A stretch of 64,000 nucleotides of DNA from Eublepharis macularius (Eukaryota; Chordata; Lepidosauria; Squamata; Eublepharidae), in NCBI RefSeq assembly GCF_028583425.1, contig NC_072807.1, positions 31,935,001 through 31,999,000 on the forward strand, given 5' to 3'. The position numbers were made by a program, and so were the translations under genes. Each line of letters opens with the position of its first letter. Position 1 is the stretch's first letter. The notes beneath the pieces were generated by a model, which saw nothing but the letters and a program-made list of their open reading frames with translations, ran no database searches and had not been told where the DNA came from. Below are positions 1 to 8,900 of this stretch, in pieces.

Positions 1-76
1 CAAGACCACGGCAATACAGCCCGGAAAACCCACAACAACCATCGTTCTCCGGCCGTGAAAGCCTTCGACAATATTT
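1..76 (+). repeat. Partial copy of a palindromic interspersed repeat
   Basis: The first ~75 bases are the same sequence as 21516-21587, the right half of a palindromic insertion described there. Only this half is inside the window, so the left arm may lie upstream of position 1. It is non-coding. Family assignment (possibly the terminal part of a Penelope-like element) is an inference. Confidence 0.7.
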
Positions 77-534
77 CAGTTAAGTTTTTAATTGGAACTG
101 ATTTGTTCCGAGCTTGAAAACTGTCTTCCTCTTCCCATCAAAGATGGAGGCAATATACTTGGATGGGTCATAACTTATTTGCAAACTGCTGAATGGGCTA
201 GATCCATATTGATTTCTGCCTGAGCATCTTGAATAGCTTGTAGAGGGCTCGGGGAGGGGGGGGGGTCACCTTTGAAGGACAGAGTTCTTATATAATAATG
301 AGTCTGAATTGGGAAGATCTAATCTTAATTTGCATACCATACAAAGGCTCTTTGTATGTATTTGCATTTTGTAGCGTAACATATTTGCATCATTTGTTTT
401 CTTCCTCTAGGTTGCTTTTACATTTTCCGTTGTAATGTGCAAACACAAAGAGCAACCTCTGAATTGTTCTGCATTGCCACTCATGTGCTGTGTTTAAATA
501 TGTTGTGTTCAGCTCAGGGAAGCATACGTGGTTT

Positions 535-1190
535 GTGTCAGTTTGAGGAGCTGACTGTGCAACGCATTGGTTATGGGTACAGAGAAGGGCAACTAAAATG
601 ATTAAAGGGTTGGAACACTTTCCCTATGAGGAAAGATTGAGGCGCTTGGGGCTCTTTAGCCTGGAGAAAAGACGACTGAGGGGAGACATGATAGAGGTTT
701 ACAAGATAATGCACGGGTTAGAGAAGGTCGAGAAAGATGTGTTTTTCTCCCTTTCTCACAATACAAGAACTCGTGGGCACTCTATGAAATTATTGAGCAG
801 TCGGGTTAGAACAGATAGAAGAAAATACTACTTTACACAAAGGGTGATAAACACATGGAATTCGTTGCCACAGGAGGTGGTGGCAGCTACAAGCATTGCC
901 AGCTTCAAGAGGGGACTGGACAAATATATGGAGCAGAGGTCCATCAGTGGCTATTAGCCACAGGAGATAGATGGTATTCTCTTTGTGGGGAGGTGGTGCT
1001 CTGTTGTCTTGGTGCTGGAAGGAAGGCAGTGGGAGGGCTTCTGGTGTCCTGGCCTCACTGACAGTCCTTTAGATGGCACTGGATTTCTAGCCACTGTGTG
1101 TGACAGAATGTTGGACTGGATGGGCCACTGGCCTGATCCAACATGGCTTTGCTTATGTTCTTATGGGTTTGTCTTGGGCCTTATCAATGA
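535..1190 (+). mobile_element. CR1/L2-type LINE 3' fragment
   Basis: An open frame running through 580-957 encodes the C-terminal tail typical of CR1/L2-clade ORF2 proteins. Recognisable pieces are a QRRATKMIKGLEH-like start, a GLFSLEKRRLRGD-like block and FTQRVINTWNSLP near the end. It is followed by a 3' UTR ending near 1160 with a GGATGGGCCACTGGCCTGATCC stretch, also seen in diverged form at about 18990-19040. The reverse transcriptase core is absent, so this is a 5'-truncated, dead copy. The open frame is a remnant and not a host gene. Confidence 0.75.
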
Positions 1191-1385
1191 GATGTGGGCT
1201 AAAGTTCCACGCTTGGAACTTTTAATTCTTGTGTAAGCATGCCCTGATTTGGACTGGGGCTGAAGAACTTGGAGAGATGGAAATTAAGTCAGAAATGGCG
1301 CCAGGGAGATAATATTTGCCACATTGGGTGAACTTCTTATCCTGATGGGCCACATTTGTATCTGAATTGGGCTCTCATATGCCTG

Positions 1386-1637
1386 GAGAGCCAGTTTGGT
1401 GTAGTGGTTAAGAGCGGCAGGGCTCCAATCTGGAAAGCCGGGTTTGATTCCCCACTCCTCCACTTGAAGCCATTTGGGTGACCTTGGGTCAGTCACAGCT
1501 CTCCGGAGCTCTCTCAGTCCCACCCACCTCACAGAGTGATTGTTGTGGGGATAACAATAACATACTTTGTAAACCGCTCTGAATAGGTGTTAAGTTGTCC
1601 TGAAGGGTAGTATATAAATCGAATGTTATTATTATTA
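1386..1637 (+). mobile_element. tRNA-derived SINE
   Basis: A pol III A box (TGGTGTAGTGG, fits the TRGYNNARNGG consensus) and a B box (GGTTTGATTCC) are spaced as in a tRNA. They are followed by a tRNA-unrelated body and a LINE-like tail (AAACCGCTCTGAA... TATAAATCGAATG) ending in an ATT-rich simple repeat. The lack of a tRNA cloverleaf and the long body argue against a functional tRNA gene. Confidence 0.8.
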
Positions 1638-1910
1638 TGGAATTCTGAGAACAGAATTCTCCACTCCATTCTCTCGAACATGATTAGGGGACAGGTTTTT
1701 TTTTTTACAGTGTATCATACAGTTAAGCCCTTAGAGTGAGTGGTTTAAGACAGTAAGCCGGGTAAAGTGGGAGGTTGAACCTAGATCTCTCTCATCTGAC
1801 ATTCTAACCCATTACTTAACTGTTTAATGACTAGTTAACCTGAGAGATAAAAAGCTAGGTTGAAAGATTCCTGGATTAAAATCACCCAGTAGGGATTATG
1901 AATCTAGGGC

Positions 1911-2052
1911 TGATTCCGCACACGTTGGATAATGCACTTTCAATGCACTTTATCAATAGTTTGAGGTGGATTTTTTGTTCCGCACACAAAAAAATCCGTT
2001 CCAAATGATCTATAAAGAGGATTGGAAGTGCATTATCCAGCATGTGCAGAAT
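1911..2052. mobile_element. MITE with ~27-bp terminal inverted repeats (copy 1)
   Basis: The left end GATTCCGCACACGTTGGATA is matched by the reverse complement of the right end (GTGCATTATCCAGCATGTGC, diverged). Two further copies lie at 7978-8131 and 45450-45595, the latter with the interior in the opposite orientation, as expected for a short inverted-repeat element. No ORF. I could not read a convincing target-site duplication, so the superfamily is open. Confidence 0.75.
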
Positions 2053-3836
2053 CACTCAAGATTTCCCTCATCCATGTCTGACACCACTACTCGGTACTAG
2101 TTCAGTAGACTTTTCCTGCTGCAAACCACATCAGTGGAAAGTTCGAGAATTAACAGCCATGTTTAATCAGATACTGTCCCTTCTCAGTCTGTTATCATGC
2201 AACCATTTTTTAAAAAAATTTAAATTGAATATTGATCAGCAGAAAAAAGTTCTCTTTGTCTATAGGGTCATGATCACTCTTTCCTGAAGCATAAGACAAG
2301 AAAAAGATGGATTGTGTCTGAGAAAGCGATAAAAGTAGTGATAGAGGCTGTGCATTATCAGCATCTGCCTAAGCACCAACAGAAATTATTCTTAGCAGAT
2401 AAGATGCAACATTTCAGGATTCGGTAACTTTTAATCCCAGTTACTATATATTGATCTGCAGCATCCCATGGTGTTGCATGAGGGGTTGAGAATTGCTTTG
2501 CAAAATGAAGATATCATGTTGGATATTTCCTATCCTCCACACCAGACAGAGTGAGTACCGCCCTGTACAGTGAATACCCACTAGCAATTCTACCAAAGTT
2601 TGCAACTTGCACCTTTTGGCTTAAAATTCTCCCCATTTAAATTTTGTTTTGACCCAGCTGTTCCAAACCAATTTATTCCGAAGCAAAATAGTTTTCACTA
2701 GCTCAAAAGAAAGCCCCAGTACAATCTCACATCTGCCTAGCTGTGGCCTTTACAATGTCTCAGGAGGACAGTTATCTCATAACCACCATACCCCTTGGTC
2801 CTTGGTATTGCATAATTTATGCACTAAAAGAGAGACAACGAAATTAGGTGATGATAACAAAAAAAAATAGAAACGAGTGTAACATAATATAAAAGGCCTT
2901 TCAGAAAAGAATTTTGACAACATTATTTAGAAGAGGTTTCCGAAAAACAAGCAATGGAACATGTTTTAGATGCTTAATAAAGGAAGAAAGGGGTTCTACA
3001 GCGTTTCGCAAAACAAAACAAAACAAGCTTTGGCATTCAGGGGGGAAAATGTGCTAGTACTACATAACCCTCTCAAATGATTTTGATTGTGTAGGAAATG
3101 TTGTATAGAACTAGCTAATTACAACCAAGAACAAAGATTTTTTTCTCAAAGAGCGCTGTCACTTTCCTTTAGACGGCGTTCGGCATACCCAGCAACATAT
3201 GAATATTTATTCCTTAAAACGATTGGTACATAACTTGTTTGTTCTCTTGTCGTTTGAGGAGTTGCCAGAAATTAACCCACCCGCACTGGAGAAACAAGTT
3301 TGCACAAGGGACTGTTTTTATAAGGCTTCTGCTTTGCCTTCACTAGCTTCGCTTTTAGTTTTGTAGGAACGCTTTGTTCAGATGGTTGTCGGAATAACTT
3401 ACATTTACATTGACTAGCGGCTCTCTGATTATTAATTGTCTTTTATTAGTCCTTGCATATGGAATAGGAGATCCTCTTTTCTTTGCAATCCCCAAACTTC
3501 TAAAGAGTCATAAATCTCCCTGAAGTGCTGTTGAGAACAGACCTTGAAGCTTTTGACCAAGGGGCAAACTTATTCCCATGCCCACCCTGCAGTTGAGTTG
3601 CCAACTTTCCAGGAACGAAAAACCCTGTCTGGACTTCTCTTGTGCAGGAATCTGTAGGTAAAGCCTTTCACTGCAGGGAAGGAAGAATCCTTGTCTGCTA
3701 AATATCTCCGTATTAAACTACCATTCAAGATTCAGCTACAAGAGCCATTTCAAAAGTTGGCAACCATACCTTGACTTCAGGTGAAATGGAGATGTGATGG
3801 CTTAGAAGCATAAGACTTTCCCCTGAAAGAAAAAGA
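2053..3836. other. Upstream flank, no gene recognised
   Basis: AT-rich sequence with frequent stops in all frames. I see no exon, RNA gene or clear repeat. A short ORF at 2649-2870 has no recognisable content. Confidence 0.5.
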
Positions 3837-4112
3837 AGTGTGTGCAGGGCTTTTTTTCAGGGGGAACGCGGGGGAACGGAGTTCCGGAACCTCTTGAAAA
3901 TGGTCACATGGCTGGTGGCCCCGCCCCCTGATCTCCAGACAGAGGGGAGTTGAGATTGCCCTCCGCGCCACCAAGCGGCGCGGAGGGCAACTAAACTCCC
4001 CTCTGTCTGGAGATCAGGGGGCGGGGCCACCAGCCATGTGACCATTTTCTCTGAGGGCAACCCACTGAGTTCCACCACCTCTTTTCCCAGAAAAAAAATC
4101 CCTGAGTGTGTG
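3837..4112. mobile_element. hAT-type MITE with 8-bp TSD and long internal hairpin
   Basis: The 260-bp element (3845-4104) begins CAGGGCTTTTTTTC and ends with its diverged complement. It is flanked by the direct 8-bp repeat AGTGTGTG (3837-3844 and 4105-4112). An 8-bp duplication and CAGGG ends are hallmarks of hAT transposons. The interior is a near-perfect palindrome (about 3916-4032) centred on a short loop at ~3970. No transposase, so it is non-autonomous. A second copy with its own TSD is at 20377-20794. Confidence 0.88.
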
Positions 4113-4244
4113 TAAGCCAGATTTTTGTGTGCATGGGAGCACCAACCTTACTTTATGTGGTTGGGGAGTGGCAGACCTGGGGAAAAGATTCGCCAGCCTA
4201 GAAATTGGATTGGCTGCATGGATAACAACCCCACCGCTGCCTCA

Positions 4245-4457
4245 GGCTCAAATAGGGTTCCCCATTCTGGGTTGGGAAATTCCTGGAGATTTGGGGGTGA
4301 AGCCTTGGGAGGGACCTCAGTGGGGTATAATGCCATAGAGTCCACCTCCAAAGCAGCTTATTTTCTCCAGGAGAACTGATCTCCTTTATCTGGAGATTAG
4401 TTGTAATTCCAGGAGATTATCAGGCCTCGCCTGGAGGTTGGGAATCCTAGGCTCAAA
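4245..4457 (-). mobile_element. hAT-type MITE, TAGGG family (copy a)
   Basis: The element 4253-4449 begins TAGGGTTCCC and ends GGGAATCCTA. It is flanked by the 8-bp direct repeat GGCTCAAA (4245-4252, 4450-4457). Ends of the YARNG type and 8-bp duplications indicate hAT. Body shared with the copies at about 51430, 52335 and 55235. Confidence 0.85.
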
Positions 4458-4786
4458 CATCCTACAACTAGTGACTATGAAAATGCCCAGATGGCGTTTA
4501 TTTCGGATTGGTTAACGCAGAACGTACAGCGCAAATTTTGATAGACGAATCTGTGAAATAAAATTAAGATTTGTAAAAAAAAAAAAAGTTCACAAGCTAT
4601 AAAATATCCAAAGTTCATTCTGTTCTCGTGTATCAGTCCATAATAAGGGTAGTTTTACGAAATAATTAAAAACTTATGTCTGTTGTGACCTATTAAAACA
4701 TAGACTCCCCCAGGCAAAATGCACAAAGTAAATAACCCCATACCTAATTTTGTTAGTCTTACCTTTTGGGGGGGACAGTTATAAAG

Positions 4787-4787
<1 letters not shown>

Positions 4788-4846
<59 letters not shown>
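4788..4846. repeat. (TG)n microsatellite
   Basis: About 28 uninterrupted TG units. The translation of this run (alternating Cys-Val) is not a protein. Confidence 0.97.
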
Positions 4847-4848
<2 letters not shown>

Positions 4849-5084
4849 TGGAACATTCCTTATTTGGCCTGTTTGGGCTTTTCAGTTATTATCAGTCAAT
4901 GATTTCCTTGCTAGTCTCCTGGTTTCTAGGCATGCCACATAGAATTTGTTGTTTCCCCCACCATCCCACAAGGGATATTTCCATTTGTTCTTGGAAATCC
5001 ACCTTGCATTCAGTAGACATCCATATATACTTGGGACAGTGCTGGAGGTCAGCAAGACTCCCTTGAGGACGTGAAGATTTATTT

Positions 5085-5165
5085 TTTAAAATGTATTTTA
5101 TTGGATTTCTATTCCGTCCTCCCTGCAAGTGGGCTCAGGACAGGGCAGATCACATCATTTAAAAA
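5085..5165 (-). mobile_element. LINE 3'-tail fragment
   Basis: Reverse-strand fragment of the 'aataaaatac... gcgggatag/aaatccaat' type 3' end seen in many CR1/L2-like tails in this window. Short and diverged. Confidence 0.4.
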
Positions 5166-5220
5166 CATAATTACATAATGTAATGGAACCCACAGTCAAA
5201 CCTTCTATTCCCTTCTATGC

Positions 5221-5450
5221 TTGGTGCTGGAATAGCAAACAGTCCAGTAGCACCTTTAAGACTAACCAACTTTATTGTAGCATAAACTTTTGAGAGCCAC
5301 AGGTCTCTGTCGGATGCAAGTCTGATGAAGAGAGCTGTAGCTCTCAAAAGCTTATGCTACAATAAAGTTGGTTAGTCTTAAAGGTGCTATTGGACTCTTT
5401 GCTGTTTTGCTACTGTGGACTAACACGACTAACTCCTTTGGTGCTGGAAT
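5221..5450. mobile_element. Palindromic Penelope-like fragment with 13-bp TSD
   Basis: The insertion 5234-5437 is flanked by the direct repeat TTGGTGCTGGAAT (5221-5233, 5438-5450). It consists of two inverted copies of one ~80-nt unit: the left arm (AGCACCTTTAAGACTAACCAAC...) is mirrored by the right arm (...GTTGGTTAGTCTTAAAGGTGCT). Each arm contains a decayed version of the hammerhead-like motif better seen at 57572-57611. On the + strand CTGATGA and stem II are present but the GAAA box reads CAAAA. The 13-bp TSD fits target-primed retroinsertion rather than a DNA transposon. Penelope-like identity is inferred. Confidence 0.75.
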
Positions 5451-5526
5451 GCTTCCTTATTATTATGAGGTATCCTTGTGCCTTCAATTCAATTGAAAAG
5501 TGTCCCCTAATAATCAGGGGAAACTG

Positions 5527-5563
5527 GGGTGGTGGTGGTGGTGGTGGTGGTGGTGGTGGTGGT

Positions 5564-5607
<44 letters not shown>
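5527..5607. repeat. Compound (GGT)n-(GT)n microsatellite
   Basis: About 13 GGT units run directly into about 20 GT units. The translated poly-Gly/Val-Cys stretch is meaningless. Confidence 0.97.
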
Positions 5608-5608
<1 letters not shown>

Positions 5609-5789
5609 CTTCAGATTTTGGAGGTGGCACAAAGTGTCATCTCTGATGGCTTGCTGACACTCTCATGTCACATCTCCACAACCTCGCAAACATTTTGAAG
5701 ATTCTCTAAAACAAATCTTTCCCCGTGTGCTTTTGATGGCTCGTGAGTGGAGGTCATGGCTTGCTTCCTTCTTATTATTTGTATTTCTG

Positions 5790-5886
5790 TGATTTTAGCT
5801 GGTTTTAATGATGTAAGCCGCTTTAAGTCCCCTTGATTGGGAGAAAAGCGGGATTATTAATATTTTAACTTAATTAAATAAAGAAA
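5790..5886 (+). mobile_element. LINE/SINE 3'-tail fragment
   Basis: Contains the GTAAGCCGCTTTAAG... GGGAGAAAAGCGGGAT... AATTAAATAAAG tail shared, in diverged form, with 17285-17350, 28725-28782, 47820-47890 and 63605-63670. No coding content. Confidence 0.5.
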
Positions 5887-6520
5887 TCCCAGCAACAGCT
5901 TTCCAGGGAAATGGACGAATTTGGGGGGAGGGATTTGCCAGTTTCACTAGATAGCATAGAAAGGGAAGGAAAGCATTTGTGAAACTGGCAAGCCTGTACT
6001 TCAGTTTTTCAAGACAGAGCAAAGAAAGAGGGTGATATGAAGGAAATCTGGACTATAAAGCGGACTATACAGGGAGCAGGGCGGGGGAAGCCTTTCCCAG
6101 ATGCGTACACCAGCTCTTTGGAAACAAAAGCTGGGGGGTGGAGGATTAACAGTATTGTCACATGGAAGGCATCTGTTCTAAGGTTCCAAAATACCAAGAA
6201 ACCTGAAGGTCGAGTAGTGACTGTAAATCTACTTGACAAATTCATCTAATGCAAGCTTCCTTAAAACTACACTTGTGTCTTCCACACAAACACACCAACA
6301 ACAAAGTGTCTTGTGGCACACTTTTCCAAGTTTCCATCTAGGTTTACCACGGATGATCACAAATGCTAGTATGCATTGCAGAAGTTGAGGTTTTCCCGGT
6401 GCTCTTTTTGTTCAAACGGCACATCCAGTCGACACACCAATAATAAATAGTTTCCTCTGCCCATTGTTTGGATATGGGACCGGCATTGTTTGGTATAATG
6501 TTGTGAAATTTAGCTGATTC
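5887..6520. other. Upstream flank, no gene recognised
   Basis: Short opposite-strand ORFs (6009-6249) overlap each other and show no recognisable domain. I see no repeat boundary here. Confidence 0.4.
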
Positions 6521-6524
6521 GGAA

Positions 6525-6722
6525 TCTTCCTTATACTGAATCGGACTGCTAATCCATCAAAGTCTGTATTGTCTATTCGGACTAGCGGAAGCTCTCCAGG
6601 GTCTCAGGCAGAGGTCTTTCGCATCACCTCCTACCTGAGTTGTCAGGGACTGAACCTTGGAACTTCTGAACTTCTGCACGCAAAGAAGATATTCTACCAC
6701 TGAGCCATGGCTCTTTCCCTCT
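6525..6722 (-). mobile_element. tRNA-derived SINE, 'CTCAGTGG' family
   Basis: Reverse-strand copy of the family at 15228-15416: head GAGCCATGGCTCAGTGGTAGAA (6712-6691 region), a B box near 6655, and the tail reading TTATACTGAATCGGACT on the + strand. Diverged. Confidence 0.75.
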
Positions 6723-7429
6723 GAGCTATCCTGGGAGAGAAGGTCTTCCAGATGCGTATTGCAGCATTAAGCCAAGAATCTCGGAGCTGATGTTAGAACA
6801 GCAATTCGTACAGCCTCGCTACAACATTATTTGGGAGGATGTTTTGACACGTTTTAAAAAATGGGGAGAAATCGTATTGGTAGCTTTGTAGGCCACAAGC
6901 TACACATGCCCTATTAATTTGATTCATGCTACAGCTTGAGAGCATTTTTACCTATGACGCTGAATAACACAGGTAGCCCCTTGTGTACGATTGGTGCACA
7001 CTAGGATAAAGTAACGCACTGAACAGGAGTGATTTTTTTTTTGTAGCAAAGTTATGACAAAGGAGTGATTTAATATCAGGTAAAGTGGTTTTATATAAGC
7101 TTCCTTGGGGAATCCATCTGGATTGAAAAGCAGGGTAGAAATCAAATGAATAACTAAAAGCAAAACCACATTTTCTTTTGGTTTAAAAAGAAAGTCTTTT
7201 AAAGTGTGATGTACTTTATGGACGCCTGAAGGAAGTGGGGTATAGAACTGAAGACATACAATGCAGTATCCTTCTTGGAGTTAAGCAGGTCGGGGAGGGG
7301 GCATCTCCGTGGAATGGCTGCAGACTTCTTTTTGTATATGTGGCCTTGAACGGAATGTATGTTGCTGCTTTACGACAAGCCAGGCTGCTGGTCTCTTTTG
7401 CTGTGCAAAAGGTTTCTGGGTACTAAGGG

Positions 7430-7562
7430 AGAGACAGGTTTTTCTCATCGCTTTTGTCTGAGATTCTTTTAACTGGAGACACCAGGAATTGAACCTAGGA
7501 ACTTTTGTGGCACAAACCAAAAGAGCTTGACCACCCTGAGCCAAAGCCTCTATTTGCAGAAC
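7430..7562 (-). mobile_element. tRNA-derived SINE fragment
   Basis: On the reverse strand, a GCTCAGGGTGGTCAAGCTC head is followed by a B-box-like GGTTCAATTCC (about 7498-7488) and then a body that runs towards 7280. The head differs from the CTCAGTGG family, so it may be a separate subfamily. Confidence 0.5.
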
Positions 7563-7639
7563 AGGAAAAAACATTGTAACCAATTAATCAATCATATTGC
7601 ACGTTGGTAAGGTTTTCATTATGCTCTGTAAGCCACCCC

Positions 7640-7845
7640 GAGCCTCAAAAGCCTGGAGGTTGGCAACTCTAACTGCAATTTTTGGCGATCTCTAGCCACC
7701 ACATGGAAGTTGGCAACCTTACTGGGAGATAATTGTAATTCCCAGAGATCTCCAGCCACCATCTGGAGGCTGGCAACCCCACCTAGAAACACCTGTACTT
7801 TCCGGAGATCTCCAGCCACCTTCGGGAGGGTGGCCTCCCACCGTA
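7640..7845. repeat. Short tandem/clustered repeat, ~60-bp period
   Basis: Three imperfect units each carry GATCTCYAGCCACC followed by TGGAxGxTGGCAACC (units near 7685, 7745 and 7807). The units resemble the ends of the TAGGG hAT MITE family, so this may be an internally amplified MITE. Confidence 0.6.
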
Positions 7846-7977
7846 GCCTCCCATTTCTCTCGTCCCTTCCCGTAGATCCAGAACAGGTTTTTTTTTTCCT
7901 GCCCTTTTCCTTCCCAATCCCAATCCCGTCCCGTCCCAGATGCCGGGACTTTCCTGCATCATAAGAGAGAGAAAAGA

Positions 7978-8131
7978 GGACTGATTTCGCACACATTGGA
8001 TAATGCACTTTCAATGCACTTTCACAATCGTTTGAGGTGGATATTTGGTTCCACACACGAAAAAAATCCGTTCCAAATGATCTATAAAGAGGATAGGAAG
8101 TGCATTTGCCAACCGCTGTGGAATCTGCGGA
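7978..8131. mobile_element. MITE copy 2, next to the NEO1 promoter
   Basis: Same family as 1911-2052 (shared CACATTGGATAATGCACTTT left end and AATCCGTTCCAAATGATCTA interior). The right end is degraded and abuts the GC-rich promoter region. Confidence 0.75.
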
Positions 8132-8149
8132 GGGCTCCTCCGCTTTGCC

Positions 8150-8900
8150 GGGTTTTCCTTCTCACTTCCAGGCGCAACTTCGGGAATGTCCGTCAGGTGG
8201 GAGGGGAGGGGAGGGTTGGAGGCCTCCGGACAGTGTCGGGGAAAAGAGGAGGGGGAGGAGGGGGCGTGGTCGCTCGCTGGCTCCGCGCGAGACAGCTCGC
8301 CAGGCGCGCTCGCGCGCTCTCCCGCTCCCTCCCTCTGGAATTCTGTCAGCGCTCCTCGCTCGCGCTCGCGCCCTCCTGAGGAGAAGGGGAGGCGGCGCGC
8401 CTGCGCGAGGCCGAAGGAGGGGGGCGCGCGCGCGGCGTCGCTGGCTGGCTGCTCCTCTCCTCTCCTCAGAGTGTGTGCGAGTCTGAGGGAGGGAAAGGGC
8501 GCTCTCCTCCTCCTCTCCTCTGCCGAAGCCCACGATGGAGTTAAACGCCAATAAAATAAAATAAACCCCAACCACCTTCTTCTTCTTCTCCTGGCTGAAT
8601 TCTCTGAGGGGGATTTTCTATCCAAATAAACCCGGGCTGAGAGCGAGCGAGCGAGCGAGCCCATACGGGGACCTGAGAAGCCGCCGCCGCCGGGACTGGG
8701 GAGCCATGGCGGCGCACGGAGAAGCCTGGCGGCGGCTTCTGGACTCCCTCTGGCTCGTCCTCCTCTGCGGCCAAGCCGCCGCCGCCGCCGCCCGGACTCC
8801 GCAGCAACAGAGTCCCCCGCCCGCCGCAGGTGAGAGGCCGTTGGGGGGGGAGGGGTTGGGGCCCCGGGGGAGGGAGGGGGGAGCTGTGCACCCCTCCCCC
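8150..8900 (+). promoter_or_regulatory. NEO1: CpG-island promoter of NEO1
   Basis: Base composition changes abruptly from AT-rich flank to very GC- and CpG-rich sequence (for example GCGCGAGACAGCTCGCC and CGAGGCCGAAGGAGG near 8285-8420). GC-box-like GGGGCGTGG sits near 8262. No TATA box at a sensible distance from the ATG, so a dispersed CpG-type start is expected. The transcription start cannot be placed from sequence alone. The 5' UTR runs to 8705 and includes a (GAGC)n run at 8641-8660. Antisense long ORFs here are composition artefacts. Confidence 0.8.
8706..8829 (+). CDS. NEO1: Neogenin exon 1 (signal peptide)
   Basis: Exon 1 codes residues 1-41 plus the first base of codon 42. Neogenin is a single-pass cell-surface receptor (four Ig domains, six fibronectin III domains) for netrins, RGM proteins and, with RGMs, BMP signalling. 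The ATG sits in a good Kozak context (GAGCCATGG), is the first in frame in the CpG island, and opens a signal peptide: arginines at 9-10, then a hydrophobic core (LLDSLWLVLLCG) and an alanine run at about 24-29, a likely cleavage zone. The Ala tract is coded by a GCC repeat that may vary in length. The donor GCAG|GTGAGA is strong and phase 1, matching the exon 2 acceptor. Signal peptides in this family are poorly conserved, so identity rests on the junction with exon 2. Confidence 0.88.

Noticed and set aside
580..957. 119-codon ORF as a host gene
   Set aside because: It is the C-terminus of a CR1/L2-type LINE ORF2, 5'-truncated.
1386..1470. tRNA gene (A and B boxes)
   Set aside because: No cloverleaf and a long SINE body follows; the same holds for 15228, 24543 and 41784.
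5384..5608. ORF ending in poly-Gly then Cys-Val repeats
   Set aside because: Translation of a Penelope-like fragment and a (GGT)n(GT)n microsatellite.
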